Assembly: GCA_028289455.1 (NCBI GenBank)
Contig: JANQPN010000009.1
Location: forward strand, 27,120 to 91,119
Source: Wenzhouxiangellaceae bacterium
Lineage (GTDB): Bacteria; Pseudomonadota; Gammaproteobacteria; Xanthomonadales; Wenzhouxiangellaceae
Length of the DNA stretch: 64,000 nucleotides
Direction: 5' to 3'
The position numbers and the translations under genes are program-made. Under the pieces are notes generated by a model. That model had not been told where the DNA came from and did no database searches. It saw only the letters and a list, made by a program, of their open reading frames with translations. Of this stretch, positions 20,926-30,013 are shown one piece after another; positions within the stretch are counted from its first letter, which is position 1, and the number at the start of each line of letters is the position of its first letter.

Positions 20926-21615
20926 ATGGTGTTTCAAATCTCCCGGTTGTTGATCGTAGAAGATGACCTGAGTCTGCAGGCCAGGCTGAAGGAATCACTG
21001 GCAGACAATCCGGCTTTCGGTGACATGCGTATCTGCGACAACCTGCGCGAGGCCAAACAACTGCTGCATCAGTTCCGCCCGGAAGTGGTGCTGCTGGACG
21101 TCGGCCTGCCTGACGGCAACGGTCTGGAACTGCTGGTTGAACGGCATGACCTTAATTACCACGCCAAGATGCTGATTCTATCCGGGCTCAGTGATGAGCA
21201 AACCATTGTTAAAGCGATCCAGCTGGGGGCCGAAGGCTATCTGCTGAAGCAGGATTCCAAGGCCAATATTGAACAGGCACTGACCAGCATTATGCAGGGT
21301 ATTCCACCACTAAGCCCCTCGGTGGCGCAGTGCATCATGCAGCATATGCGAACTGAGCAACCGACCCCGAGCCAAAGCAACTATCCTGGCAGCGATACCG
21401 GTTTGCCTCCGGTGTTACCCCCGCGGCAGCAAATGACTCTGTCTCTGCTGGCACGCGGCATGACCTATCGTGAAATTGCCGGACATATGGATATTACCTT
21501 TAACACGGTTTCCACTTATGCCCAGGAGATATACAACAAACTGGCTGCCCGTTCGCGCAGCGAAGCGGTTTACAAAGCCCAGAAAATGGGGATTATTTCA
21601 GCAACGACCCATTAG
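20926..21615 (+). CDS. NarL/LuxR-type response regulator
   Basis: I choose the ATG at 20926 (229 aa) because the receiver domain begins right after it (MVFQISRLLIVEDD); the longer frame from 20821 adds 35 residues unlike any receiver. The receiver (about 7-120) has the acidic pair VEDD, phospho-acceptor Asp58 in VVLLDVGLPDG, a Thr/Ser switch in LILSG and Lys in YLLKQD. A linker of about 35 residues leads to a LuxR-type HTH (about 160-229) with LARGMTYREIAGHM and NTVSTYAQEIYNKL. The histidine kinase gene starts 3 bp after its stop, so the two form one two-component system. Its targets may include the two genes downstream that share a dyad. Confidence 0.9.
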   Translation: MVFQISRLLIVEDDLSLQARLKESLADNPAFGDMRICDNLREAKQLLHQFRPEVVLLDVGLPDGNGLELLVERHDLNYHAKMLILSGLSDEQTIVKAIQLGAEGYLLKQDSKANIEQALTSIMQGIPPLSPSVAQCIMQHMRTEQPTPSQSNYPGSDTGLPPVLPPRQQMTLSLLARGMTYREIAGHMDITFNTVSTYAQEIYNKLAARSRSEAVYKAQKMGIISATTH

Positions 21616-21618
21616 TTA

Positions 21619-23472
21619 ATGCCTCCTGCCCTCAGATCCATTTTCATAAAAACCCTGCCCTGGATAGTCGCATTAGGCTATTTGCTGCTGGTTGCCTCTC
21701 TGGGCTGGTCTTTCCACAAAATTGAAGCCTTCAAAATCGACAGCGTTGCTGAAGTCAGCACTGATGGACAATCATCGCCGGTAGAGCTTGGACTGTTCCG
21801 GATATCCAAGGAGCACTCAAAGACATCCCTTTTCCAGCTGACCTTCGAGTCCACTGCCGACACACCAAGGCTGGCGGTTTTCTTACCGAGGTTGTCCTCC
21901 GATGCACGTATCAGCGTAAACGGCACCCTGTTGCAGCTGGATAAGGTTTCATACCGGGCAAGGCACCAGTACCAGCCTCAGCTGATCGCTATTCCGGAGC
22001 AGGTATTGAATACAGGTCAACCCAACCTGCTGAACATTGAACTGCACGCACACGGACCGGCCATGTTATTAAGCAAGTTTTATCTTGGTCCGCAGGTTAA
22101 TCTGGAGCCCACCTACCGCTATTTTTATTTTTTCCGCACCGGCCTGGTACACAGCGCACTGGCGATAACACTGCTGCTGGCGATTTTTATGGCGACTTTC
22201 TGGCTGGTCAGGCCGCAGTTTAATGAGTATGGCTGGCTGGCTCTGGCATTCCTGGCATTTAATTATTATCTGCTGAGCTTCGCCCAGACATCAGAGGCTG
22301 TGCATTTTCAGCTTTATTCCTGGTCTTATCTGCTTGCCCGTGGTGTCTTCGTGTGGGCTTTTGTGCTGTTTGTGCACCGTTTTCTGCAGCTGCACAGACG
22401 CCGGTTTGAGTATTTTATTGGCGGCTTCTTTGCACTGGTATTCGGTATCGGCCTGATTCTGGTTCTGCGTGATCAGTATGTTGCCTTTCTGCAGCTTACC
22501 TTTTTCACCAGCCTGCCAATGGTATTGCTGATTATTGCGTATGTCTGTGTGGTCCTGAGTTATGCGCTGATCAAAAGCGGGCATGTCTATTTGCACTGGC
22601 TGCTGGTCGGCAGTCTGTTTGGGCTGCTCTTAGGTGCTCACGATGCACTGGTTTTGTTTGACTGGCAGCACTGGCTGATCAGGGATTTTTATATTTCCCA
22701 TTACAGCATTCTGTTTATCGCCGCCGGTTACGGCGGCGTGTTGGTACACCGGGTTGCCCGGGCGCTGTTCAACAGCGAAGACCTGAATGTTGAACTGAAT
22801 CGCCTGCTGGATATTAAAACCAGTGAGCTGGAACAGGCGGCCAGCGCCCGGCTGCAGCAGGAAAAGCAGCTGACTTTGTATGCTGAACGCCAGCGCATAC
22901 TGGCCGACATGCATGATGGCGTAGGTGGTCAGCTGGTCGGCCTGCTGGCCGCCAGCCGTGACGGTCGGCTGAACCAGCAGACTGTTACCGAAGAGCTTGA
23001 TCTTATTCTGGCGGATTTAAGACTGGTTCTGGATGCCTTGACGCCGGCCGGGGAAGAACTGGTCATGGCGCTGGCCAGACTGCGGGAACGGTATACCGCA
23101 TTGCTGGGGCATGCCGATATTCAACTGCACTGGCGCATTGACCCGGGTATTGACGCCATCAACATGCCCCCCAGCCTGACCATCAATATTCTGCGTTTGA
23201 TTCAGGAAGCGATACAAAACAGTATCAAACATGCGCAGGCCGACAATATTACTCTGCAGCTCACAGGAACTGCTGAACTGTATACATTGACCATTGCCGA
23301 TGATGGCATCGGTATTAATAACGCCACTCCCGGACATGGCACCAAAACCATGCAGCAGCGGGCCATGGCAGTTAACGGAAATCTGGAAATATCCACAGCC
23401 GCTGAAGGCGGCACCCGCATAACGCTGGGCTTTCCAGCACCTGGCAATAAAGCTGCGGGTGATACGCATTAA
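21619..23472 (+). CDS. Sensor histidine kinase, 7TM-DISM type with HisKA_3
   Basis: 617 aa. An N-terminal membrane anchor (about 13-31) is followed by an extracytoplasmic beta-sandwich of about 150 residues, as in 7TMR-DISM extracellular domains, and then seven predicted helices (about 175-385). A coiled linker leads to the dimerisation and phosphoacceptor region ERQRILADMHDGVGGQL, where His432 is the likely phospho-site of the HisKA_3 (NarX-like) family. The HATPase part has the N-box LIQEAIQNSIKHA and the G1 box IADDGIG, with a second glycine box GHGTKTMQQRA. It is co-transcribed with the LuxR-type regulator. The ligand is unknown; such sensors often detect carbohydrates or envelope signals. 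Confidence 0.9.
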   Translation: MPPALRSIFIKTLPWIVALGYLLLVASLGWSFHKIEAFKIDSVAEVSTDGQSSPVELGLFRISKEHSKTSLFQLTFESTADTPRLAVFLPRLSSDARISVNGTLLQLDKVSYRARHQYQPQLIAIPEQVLNTGQPNLLNIELHAHGPAMLLSKFYLGPQVNLEPTYRYFYFFRTGLVHSALAITLLLAIFMATFWLVRPQFNEYGWLALAFLAFNYYLLSFAQTSEAVHFQLYSWSYLLARGVFVWAFVLFVHRFLQLHRRRFEYFIGGFFALVFGIGLILVLRDQYVAFLQLTFFTSLPMVLLIIAYVCVVLSYALIKSGHVYLHWLLVGSLFGLLLGAHDALVLFDWQHWLIRDFYISHYSILFIAAGYGGVLVHRVARALFNSEDLNVELNRLLDIKTSELEQAASARLQQEKQLTLYAERQRILADMHDGVGGQLVGLLAASRDGRLNQQTVTEELDLILADLRLVLDALTPAGEELVMALARLRERYTALLGHADIQLHWRIDPGIDAINMPPSLTINILRLIQEAIQNSIKHAQADNITLQLTGTAELYTLTIADDGIGINNATPGHGTKTMQQRAMAVNGNLEISTAAEGGTRITLGFPAPGNKAAGDTH

Positions 23473-23754
23473 GCATCCGCTGTGTCAGAACAGCCGGTAG
23501 TCACCGGATTGACGGGCATGCCGTTGTCAGGTTTTCAAAACTGTGCCTGATTTCGTTAATTTAATTATTTTCCTATACCCCAAATTTTTGGGTAAACAGT
23601 TCTCGCCGATACCGGCAAACTAAACACACCATATCTAATCTGTCCGTTGTTGATGTTTTGAAGCAGCGGAATTTAAGGGGTAATTGGCTTTTCCTGACCA
23701 GCTGTATCTCGGCCATTTTTTATGGCTTAAGAATAATAATAATGGAGAAAAGCA
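23473..23754. promoter_or_regulatory. Promoter region of the beta-lactamase-fold gene with a GGGTA dyad
   Basis: This 282-bp gap contains TACCCCAAATTTTTGGGTA at 23576-23594, an inverted repeat of 9-bp arms with one mismatch. A closely related sequence lies before the next gene at 25717-25735 (16 of 19 positions equal). The copy here ends about 160 bp before the start codon. A GGAG site precedes the ATG at 23755. Confidence 0.5.
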
Positions 23755-25677
23755 ATGAAAATTAGAGACACTTTTTTAGCAGCGGGCTTCGTGCTGACGG
23801 CCTGCAGTGCACCGGTGCATGACGACCCCGATGAGACTGATCAGGTCGCTAACTTTAACGGCTTGTGGGCATCACTCAAAGATTTTCACTTTGAAAGCAA
23901 GCACAATGACTACATTGATAATCTAATCACCAACGGTGATCCTGCCAACGACCTGAACGGCTTGGTTACCGAAAATGCACCGGGTTGTGCCATCGGCGTG
24001 TTGCACGAAAATGACATTACCTATCTGCAAACGTATGGTTATTCCACCGAGTTCAGCGACTGGAACATGGCCACCATTACCCCGGTCGCATCCATTTCCA
24101 AGACCATTACAGCCATCGCCATCATGCGGATGGTCGAGGAAGGCATGATGAATCTTGACACACCGGTCAATCAGTATGTCGGTGACGCCGGTGTTTTTAA
24201 TGGTATTACCATTGCCGAACTGTTAAGCCTGGACGCCGGCGTACCTCCCGGTTCACCACCCTGGGATACCACACCCAGCTGCCCCATTTCATTTCCCGCC
24301 AGTGCCACCACTGATTGGTGTTTAAGTCACCCGCGGGTCGCTATTCACACCATCAAAAACGACCTTACACTGGGACCACAGGCAGACAAATATTCGAATA
24401 TGAGCATCATGGCTGCCGCGGCTGCGCTTGATCAGATCAGCTACGATGAAGCTCAGGTTGATGATAATCATCGTGGCTACGAAGCCTGGGTCTGGCATCA
24501 GCTGGGCCACTGGGCGGGTAACCACAGTATTAAAGGCGAATTCACCAGCATGGCGCTGACTCATTCGTGGCGTGAGAACGATATTATCAACTATGCGGAT
24601 GGATTTGACTGTAATGGTGGGTGCGGCATGAATCCGCCGCTGATGCCGGCCTGGTTAAATGCGGGAGACCGTGAAGGCTGGTGGGGGCCCGCCGGCGGTT
24701 GGGCTATGACGATTGGAGACCTGGCCCGGTTTGCCGCCATCATCAATACCAATGATATTCTCACCAAGCAGATCGGCAACAATTCGTGGAATGAGTTATT
24801 TGTCCAACTCAACGATGTTTTTGACGACATACCCGGTGATGATTATGGACTGGGCACTATCGTGGAAAACTGGTCAGGTATTGAAGTTGCCGGCGAAGAG
24901 AACCCCGATAACGAGAAAATTGTATGGCATGGCGGAGATTTATACGGCTATGCCAGTGTGTGGTATTACTCTGAGATTGACAACGAATCTTATGCCGTGG
25001 TGATGCAGTGCAACGGCGCATCTGCTGAATCCAGCAGTTTCCAGCTTAAAGAATATGCAAAGAACATTATCGCGTATGCACGCGCCGGCGGTGATATTCA
25101 TGGCACGCTGGATGTCACCACAGGATTTGCCAGTCCGGACCAGGCTGCAGGTGAATATATACTCGATCCTGATGCCACGTATTTAGCCAGCCCGCAAAGT
25201 CTGCATATTCCGTTATTGCTGGATAATGAATTGCTGTTTTCAGTAGAAACTGAAGGCCAGGATCTGCTGGATTTCACAGTTCAGGAAGTTACCTTAGCCA
25301 GTGACGGAACACCTGTCCCTACAAATTCGCCTGCCATCATGCTGGGCAGTTACACCTATAGACCCAATCGCAAACTAACCACCCAGCCGTTGGATATTGC
25401 CCTGCAGGTCAATAACAAAAGTCTGCCGCTTGAACATGCTGTATTCAATCTGGGCTTTGCCAAACAGGGCACACACATTGCCGAAAGCGCCATCAACGGT
25501 GTGCTTGATCTAAGAAACCTTGACCGCTTCGGCCTTGCAAGCAACTGGCAGCAGTTATGCAGCGTCAGCGACGCACAGGATGGTATTTCCTGCCAACCCT
25601 GCGCAGATGATACCCGTGCCTGTCTGCCGTTAACCTGGAATACCCAGGCAGTCCGTCTGTCACCCCGCCGGGAATAA
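23755..25677 (+). CDS. Beta-lactamase-fold serine hydrolase lipoprotein (class C/EstB-like)
   Basis: 640 aa, starting with a lipoprotein signal whose lipobox is VLTAC (Cys17), so it is probably tethered to the envelope. The catalytic domain has the S-x-x-K motif (Ser113 to Lys116 in SISKTITAIAIMRM), the Y-x-N motif in DKYSNMSIMA (about residue 215) and the third element HGGDLYGY in the KTG position. Residues about 480-640 form an extra beta-rich module with two Cys pairs near the end. Family members include carboxylesterases, D-aminopeptidases and penicillin-binding-like enzymes; resistance activity cannot be inferred. GGAG precedes the ATG. It lies behind a two-component system and shares an upstream dyad with the next gene. 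Confidence 0.85.
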   Translation: MKIRDTFLAAGFVLTACSAPVHDDPDETDQVANFNGLWASLKDFHFESKHNDYIDNLITNGDPANDLNGLVTENAPGCAIGVLHENDITYLQTYGYSTEFSDWNMATITPVASISKTITAIAIMRMVEEGMMNLDTPVNQYVGDAGVFNGITIAELLSLDAGVPPGSPPWDTTPSCPISFPASATTDWCLSHPRVAIHTIKNDLTLGPQADKYSNMSIMAAAAALDQISYDEAQVDDNHRGYEAWVWHQLGHWAGNHSIKGEFTSMALTHSWRENDIINYADGFDCNGGCGMNPPLMPAWLNAGDREGWWGPAGGWAMTIGDLARFAAIINTNDILTKQIGNNSWNELFVQLNDVFDDIPGDDYGLGTIVENWSGIEVAGEENPDNEKIVWHGGDLYGYASVWYYSEIDNESYAVVMQCNGASAESSSFQLKEYAKNIIAYARAGGDIHGTLDVTTGFASPDQAAGEYILDPDATYLASPQSLHIPLLLDNELLFSVETEGQDLLDFTVQEVTLASDGTPVPTNSPAIMLGSYTYRPNRKLTTQPLDIALQVNNKSLPLEHAVFNLGFAKQGTHIAESAINGVLDLRNLDRFGLASNWQQLCSVSDAQDGISCQPCADDTRACLPLTWNTQAVRLSPRRE

Positions 25678-25716
25678 CCGGCTCTCCCGGGGTTCGGGTA
25701 AGCCTGAATCCCGGCA

Positions 25717-25735
25717 ACCCCCTAATTTTTGGGTA
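25717..25735. promoter_or_regulatory. Second copy of the GGGTA dyad
   Basis: ACCCCCTAATTTTTGGGTA, 72 bp before the start codon of the small exported protein. It matches 16 of 19 positions of the element at 23576-23594. Position and symmetry suggest an operator for a dimeric regulator, possibly the LuxR-type protein at 20926-21615; this is inference. Confidence 0.45.
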
Positions 25736-25807
25736 ACCAGCATAAAAGCTAATCACTAAGCTGGTTGCCCAAGCTATCTCATTAACTTTTTACCTGGAGT
25801 CATATCA

Positions 25808-26308
25808 ATGAACAATAACCTCAAAATTACCCGGGTCCGCTTTACTTTATTTTCCCTGTTGCTGGCGTTGTTGTCTGTCGGCCATCTGCATGCCGCCGAA
25901 GCCGTTTCTTTTTTAGCCAATGTTGATCCAGACAGCGATCAAACCGTTTTGACCGTTCAGCTTGGTGATCAGCAGATTCCCACCAGCGAGCTGAATGATA
26001 TGCTGCGGCCGGGTGGCGGCAGCGTGTTGCGAATTACTTCGGTACACGGGTTTCTTACCGGTACCCCGCAGGTACCAAGCACCTCGGATTATGCGGTCAT
26101 ATTCGTCGGTGCCATTATGCGAGGAGGTATACGGGGTTTCGGTGCCGGCACCCTGTCACTCAATGGCGCTGGAACGACTCAGATTAATTTTGATCCGGGC
26201 CTGGTTGCCAGCTTATTAAATAATGAATATCTGGTGATACGCAGCCAGTCGCAATCCAATCATGAAGCGCGTGTTGAAGTACACGGCTTCCTGGAGGACG
26301 CTAACTGA
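25808..26308 (+). CDS. Small exported protein of unknown function
   Basis: 166 aa with a signal peptide (cleavage after HLHAAEA, near residue 32). The mature part is beta-rich, without Cys, and contains LRPGGGSVLRITSVHGFLTG and a matching strand at the end (VEVHGFLED), so two HGFL segments bracket the domain. I do not recognise a family. GGAG precedes the ATG by 8 nt. The upstream dyad is shared with the beta-lactamase-fold gene, and a strong hairpin follows the stop, so this is likely a separate, co-regulated transcript. Confidence 0.75.
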   Translation: MNNNLKITRVRFTLFSLLLALLSVGHLHAAEAVSFLANVDPDSDQTVLTVQLGDQQIPTSELNDMLRPGGGSVLRITSVHGFLTGTPQVPSTSDYAVIFVGAIMRGGIRGFGAGTLSLNGAGTTQINFDPGLVASLLNNEYLVIRSQSQSNHEARVEVHGFLEDAN

Positions 26309-26345
26309 AGTCTGAAAATTTTTGCTTAAGGCTGCGCCCCAGCCG

Positions 26346-26380
26346 GAGACTGCATGGAGACTGTTTCATGCAGTCTCTTA
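26346..26380 (+). terminator. Hairpin terminator after the small exported gene
   Basis: GAGACTGCATG at 26346-26356 is perfectly complementary to 26367-26377, with a 10-nt loop, followed by TTATT. It sits between the stop of the small exported gene and the stop of the convergent amidohydrolase gene. The T-tract is short, so strength is uncertain. Confidence 0.6.
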
Positions 26381-27517
26381 TTACCTGTTGCACTGTCTCA
26401 GAATTTCCATGAACACCCCGGCCCCATGGTCAATCAATTCATCGGGAAAATCGTAATCAGGATTATGCAGAGCAGCATGCCGTTCTCCTGCCCCAAGACC
26501 GAACAATGCCCCCTGACAGGTGTTGATGATATGCCCGAAGTCTTCTGACCAGCGAATTGGCTGCGACAGCTGAATCAGCTCTGCGCCGGCCGATTCAGCA
26601 GCAGCAGCGACCACCGTTATACCCTCAACCGTGTTGTTGACAGCGGGAAAAACATCTTCAAAGGCTATTGCAAAGCTCAACTCATATTGCGCGCACAACT
26701 GTGTCAGCTGTAGTTCGATTTCAGCCAGCATCGCCTGCATGATTTCATCTGTCTGGCTGCGCAAAGTGACGTAAAGCTCAGCACTTCCGGGTGCCGTTCC
26801 AAATGCCTTGGCGCCCAGCTGCGCACCCACTACCGTGGCCAATGCCAGCCCGTTCTTCCCAAAGCGCCCGGAAAACTCTGCCAGGCTGTCGATCAGTGCA
26901 GTCATCACCGGCGCCGGTGATCGGCCGGTTTCCGGCTGTGCGGCATGCGCTGTTTTACCGGTTAATGTGACGATAACCCCACGCGAAGCGCAATTCATGG
27001 TGCCCTGGCGCAACACTACGCTGCCCATCGGATAACCCGGCATGTTATGCAGTGCAAATGCATAGTCCGGCTGCAGCGCCTGAAACTTTTCATCCCGGCA
27101 AACCGCTGCTGCACCGGTGCCGGTCTCCTCAGCCGGTTGAAACAACAACATCACCTGGGCGTCATCCATGGGCTGCTGTTGCAGACGACGTGCCACTTCC
27201 AGCAGTATCGCCATGTGTCCGTCATGCCCGCATTTATGTGCTATGCCGGTGTGCTCAGAGCGGTATTCGAAGTTATTGGTTTCCTGAATCGGTAAGGCAT
27301 CCAGTTCGCAACGCAGGAGAATCTTCTGCGCTTCAGATTTACCGAATACCGCCATCACGCCGTACCCACCAATACCAGTCAGCAACTGCTCAGGGTGATA
27401 TGCCGACAGCCATTGGGCTATCTGCTCTGCGGTGCCACGCTCTTCGCCTGATAATTCCGGCACCCGGTGCAGAGCACGCCGGGCTGCCCGGGTAGATTCG
27501 ATTACCGGGATTGACAT
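26381..27517 (-). CDS. M20-family amidohydrolase (N-acyl amino acid/hippurate hydrolase type)
   Basis: I start at the ATG at 27517 (378 aa), which follows the upstream stop by 7 bp; an in-frame start at 27568 would run 44 bp into that gene and add residues foreign to the family. The metal site is visible in HKCGHDGHMAILLEVA near residue 96 and the catalytic Glu in QPAEETGTGAAAV near residue 130; the dimerisation domain follows, then a C-terminal His region. Members deacylate N-acyl amino acids in the cytoplasm. It forms an operon with the transsulfuration enzyme upstream, so an acylated or cysteine-derived amino acid is a reasonable but unproven substrate. Confidence 0.88.
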   Translation of the reverse strand: MSIPVIESTRAARRALHRVPELSGEERGTAEQIAQWLSAYHPEQLLTGIGGYGVMAVFGKSEAQKILLRCELDALPIQETNNFEYRSEHTGIAHKCGHDGHMAILLEVARRLQQQPMDDAQVMLLFQPAEETGTGAAAVCRDEKFQALQPDYAFALHNMPGYPMGSVVLRQGTMNCASRGVIVTLTGKTAHAAQPETGRSPAPVMTALIDSLAEFSGRFGKNGLALATVVGAQLGAKAFGTAPGSAELYVTLRSQTDEIMQAMLAEIELQLTQLCAQYELSFAIAFEDVFPAVNNTVEGITVVAAAAESAGAELIQLSQPIRWSEDFGHIINTCQGALFGLGAGERHAALHNPDYDFPDELIDHGAGVFMEILRQCNR

Positions 27518-27524
27518 AACGCCG

Positions 27525-28661
27525 TTACGCTTGCCGAGCCTGCTGTAAAGCCTGATGGAGATCGGCAATCAAATCTTCAGCCTGTTCTATGCCGGTTGAA
27601 ATACGCAGCAGCTGCTGATCCACACCCTGGCTGGCACTGTCTTCAGCGGGCACCCGCGCATGTGATGTCAAAATTGGCTGACAGCAGGTCGTTTCCACTC
27701 CGCCCAGGCTGACTGCGGAACTGATCAGCCTGAGCTTCCGCTCAACCAGCTCAGCGGTCAGCGGCGGCTTCACCCGGAATGACAGCATGCCGCCGAAATC
27801 CGCCATTTGTGTCTTTGCCAGCTGATGCTGAGGGTGGCTGGTCAGACCCGGGTAGTCCACACACTCCACATCAGGGTGTTGCTCCAGCGCCCGGGCCACA
27901 GCGATCGCATTTTGACATTGCCGCTCAACCCTGATGGCCAGGGTTTTAATACTGCGCTCCAGCAAGGCCGCTGTTTGAGCATTCATGCTGCCGCCCAGCC
28001 GTAGGCCCAGCTCGCGGATCGGTGCAATCAGCTGTTTACTGCCCAACACCACACCTGCACAGATATCACTGTGACCACCGATGTATTTGGTCGCGCTGTG
28101 CACGACCAGGTCTGCACCCAGCCGCAACGGATTCTGCAGAACCGGCGTGGCAAAAGTATTATCGATTACCACCAGTATGCCCCGTGCGCTGGCCTGGCTG
28201 CACAGATATTCCAGATCAATCACCTGCAGGCGCGGATTACAGGGTGTTTCGCAGAAAATCACCTTTGCATTGTTACCACACGCTGCCAGCAACGCCTCGG
28301 CATCCGGCTGTGCATAGCTGACTTCAATACCCAGCCGCGGCAGCTGCTGACGGCACATGTCATCACTGCCACCGTAAATACCGCTGGCCACCACCAGCTG
28401 GTCGCCATTGTTCAGATGTGCCTGCAGTGCAGTGCTGATGGCTGCCAGTCCGGAGGCACATAAAACTCCATCCTCTGCATGCTCCAGAGCCGCCAGTTTA
28501 TCCACCACTGCCTGCTGGTTGGGCGTATTGAAATAGCGGGGATAACGGACCTGATCGTGGTCCAGATAAGGATAGGCGCTATCGGCGTAGACCGGTGTGT
28601 TTAACCCGCCCTGCGGATCTCTCCGGGTTCCGCTGTGTACTGCCAGTGTGGATTTATGCAT
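27525..28661 (-). CDS. PLP-dependent transsulfuration enzyme (cystathionine gamma-lyase/synthase or beta-lyase)
   Basis: A 378-aa Cys/Met-metabolism PLP enzyme of the MetB/MetC/MegL fold. The phosphate-gripping YPRYFNTPNQQAVVDKLAALE is near residue 41, and the cofactor-stacking ASGLAAISTAL and DNTFATPVLQNP follow. The Schiff-base lysine lies in VVHSATKYIGGHSD (about residue 195). The C-terminal part has GGVET and the usual arginine in LLRISTGIE. Which reaction it performs (gamma-synthase, gamma-lyase or beta-lyase) cannot be decided from these residues. It is the first gene of a pair with an M20 amidohydrolase. Confidence 0.88.
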   Translation of the reverse strand: MHKSTLAVHSGTRRDPQGGLNTPVYADSAYPYLDHDQVRYPRYFNTPNQQAVVDKLAALEHAEDGVLCASGLAAISTALQAHLNNGDQLVVASGIYGGSDDMCRQQLPRLGIEVSYAQPDAEALLAACGNNAKVIFCETPCNPRLQVIDLEYLCSQASARGILVVIDNTFATPVLQNPLRLGADLVVHSATKYIGGHSDICAGVVLGSKQLIAPIRELGLRLGGSMNAQTAALLERSIKTLAIRVERQCQNAIAVARALEQHPDVECVDYPGLTSHPQHQLAKTQMADFGGMLSFRVKPPLTAELVERKLRLISSAVSLGGVETTCCQPILTSHARVPAEDSASQGVDQQLLRISTGIEQAEDLIADLHQALQQARQA

Positions 28662-29041
28662 GGTTGCTTACTCATCATCAGCTGCCGTCAGTAATATTAT
28701 CGGCATTGCCCGGCGCTGAATTCCGCGGTGGCAAGCCGAAGGAACTGATTATGCGTGTTTTGCCGGTAATTTGCCTGCTGTTTTTCGCTTAGTCTTATAA
28801 CCTTCCGCAATGTCCGGCATTCGCTCCCGCAGAAATTCTTTGATCAACACGCTGTAAATCAGACGGAATATTCATCAGGCAATAGAACATCCGCCGGTAA
28901 GCCTATGATTAATTTATTATTAACATATTATTAACACTTGCCAGCCGGGCCCAGTTTCTGGATAATGACTGACCCTTTACCCCGTTTGCGGATAGCCAAC
29001 GGGGTTATACATATAAATAGACACCAGCAAAGGACAGGGCT
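28662..29041. promoter_or_regulatory. 380-bp divergent intergenic region with 8-bp hairpin
   Basis: No coding frame of note. It contains the divergent promoters of the transsulfuration gene and of the M23/bactofilin operon. A dyad ACCCCGTT (28979-28986) and AACGGGGT (28998-29005), with an 11-nt loop, lies about 36 bp before the GTG start of the M23 gene, in what should be its 5' leader. Just upstream is a direct repeat of TATTATTAACA near 28915-28935. Confidence 0.5.
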
Positions 29042-30013
29042 GTGCGCACTGACTGGACGATTACAATTACAGACTGCCGGGGGGCACGGCATTACACACT
29101 AAGCGCCAAATTGCGGCGTTGGTTTGCCTATGGCAGTACCGCCGCAGTGGCGATTTGCACCGCCGGTTTTTTGAATCTGCTTGATCAGGGTCAGCGTATC
29201 GGTGGTCTGAATTCAGAGATCAGTGATCTCAATCAGCAACGCCTGGCATTAATTCAGCAGAACAATTATCTGCAGGCCGAACAGCAGGACCTGCTGGCCA
29301 CCATTCAGCATCGTAATCAACGTCTGGTGAGCCTGGACAACGGGGTGCAGCGACTGGAATCGCTGCTGGGCGCCAATGATGAGACGCAGCAGACTGCGGC
29401 TTTGGAACAGCGGCTTACCGCTACCACCGATCTGGCCTTTGAAAAATTACTGATACTGCGCAGCATACCGCGTGGTGCGCCCATTCCATATAAAGGTGTT
29501 ACCAGTAATTACGGTAACCGCTTACACCCGGTTAGGCAGGTTCGCGAATTTCATCCCGGCCTGGATTTGCGTGCTGATATGTATACACCGGTAATGGCCA
29601 CCTCTGACGGTATCGTCAAGCGCGCCGGTTTCGATACCAACGGCATCGGCAAAGTTGTGGAAATCCGTCATAACTACGGCTTCTCCACCATTTACGGTCA
29701 TCTGGACAGCATCAGCGTTGAAGAAGGCGATGTTGTCCGTCAGGGCGATGAGCTGGGCCTGAGCGGTAAGACCGGCATGATTACCGGCCCGCACCTGCAT
29801 TACGAAGTGCGCTACATGGGTAAGCGCCTTAATCCGAAGCCATTCCTTAACTGGGATCTGGATCAGTACGAAACACTTTTCACACAACAGCAGGCTATAC
29901 CATGGGAATCATTGGAAAAGGTGATCGCGAGGAACGCCCAACAACAAATTCCACCCCCGGCGGCACAACGCTTATCGCCGCCCAAAGTAACGTTAACGGC
30001 AGCTTCACCCTAA
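29042..30013 (+). CDS. Membrane-anchored M23 peptidoglycan endopeptidase
   Basis: 323 aa from a GTG start with AGGACAGG just upstream. One transmembrane helix (about residues 30-48) is followed by a coiled coil (about 55-130, with repeated LNQQRLALIQQNNYL-type heptads). The LytM/M23 zinc domain comes next: HPGLDLRADMYTPV supplies the first His and the Asp, and GPHLHYEVRYMG the H-x-H. This is the arrangement of periplasmic, bactofilin-linked endopeptidases that reshape peptidoglycan. The last 112 bp overlap the bactofilin gene in another frame, so the two are tightly linked. The C-terminal tail after residue 280 is Pro/Gln-rich and is what the overlap encodes. Confidence 0.9.
   Translation: MRTDWTITITDCRGARHYTLSAKLRRWFAYGSTAAVAICTAGFLNLLDQGQRIGGLNSEISDLNQQRLALIQQNNYLQAEQQDLLATIQHRNQRLVSLDNGVQRLESLLGANDETQQTAALEQRLTATTDLAFEKLLILRSIPRGAPIPYKGVTSNYGNRLHPVRQVREFHPGLDLRADMYTPVMATSDGIVKRAGFDTNGIGKVVEIRHNYGFSTIYGHLDSISVEEGDVVRQGDELGLSGKTGMITGPHLHYEVRYMGKRLNPKPFLNWDLDQYETLFTQQQAIPWESLEKVIARNAQQQIPPPAAQRLSPPKVTLTAASP

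Noticed and set aside
23755..25677. Beta-lactamase resistance gene
   Set aside because: The S-x-x-K fold is shared by many esterases and peptidases; the extra C-terminal module and lipobox do not suit a resistance enzyme.
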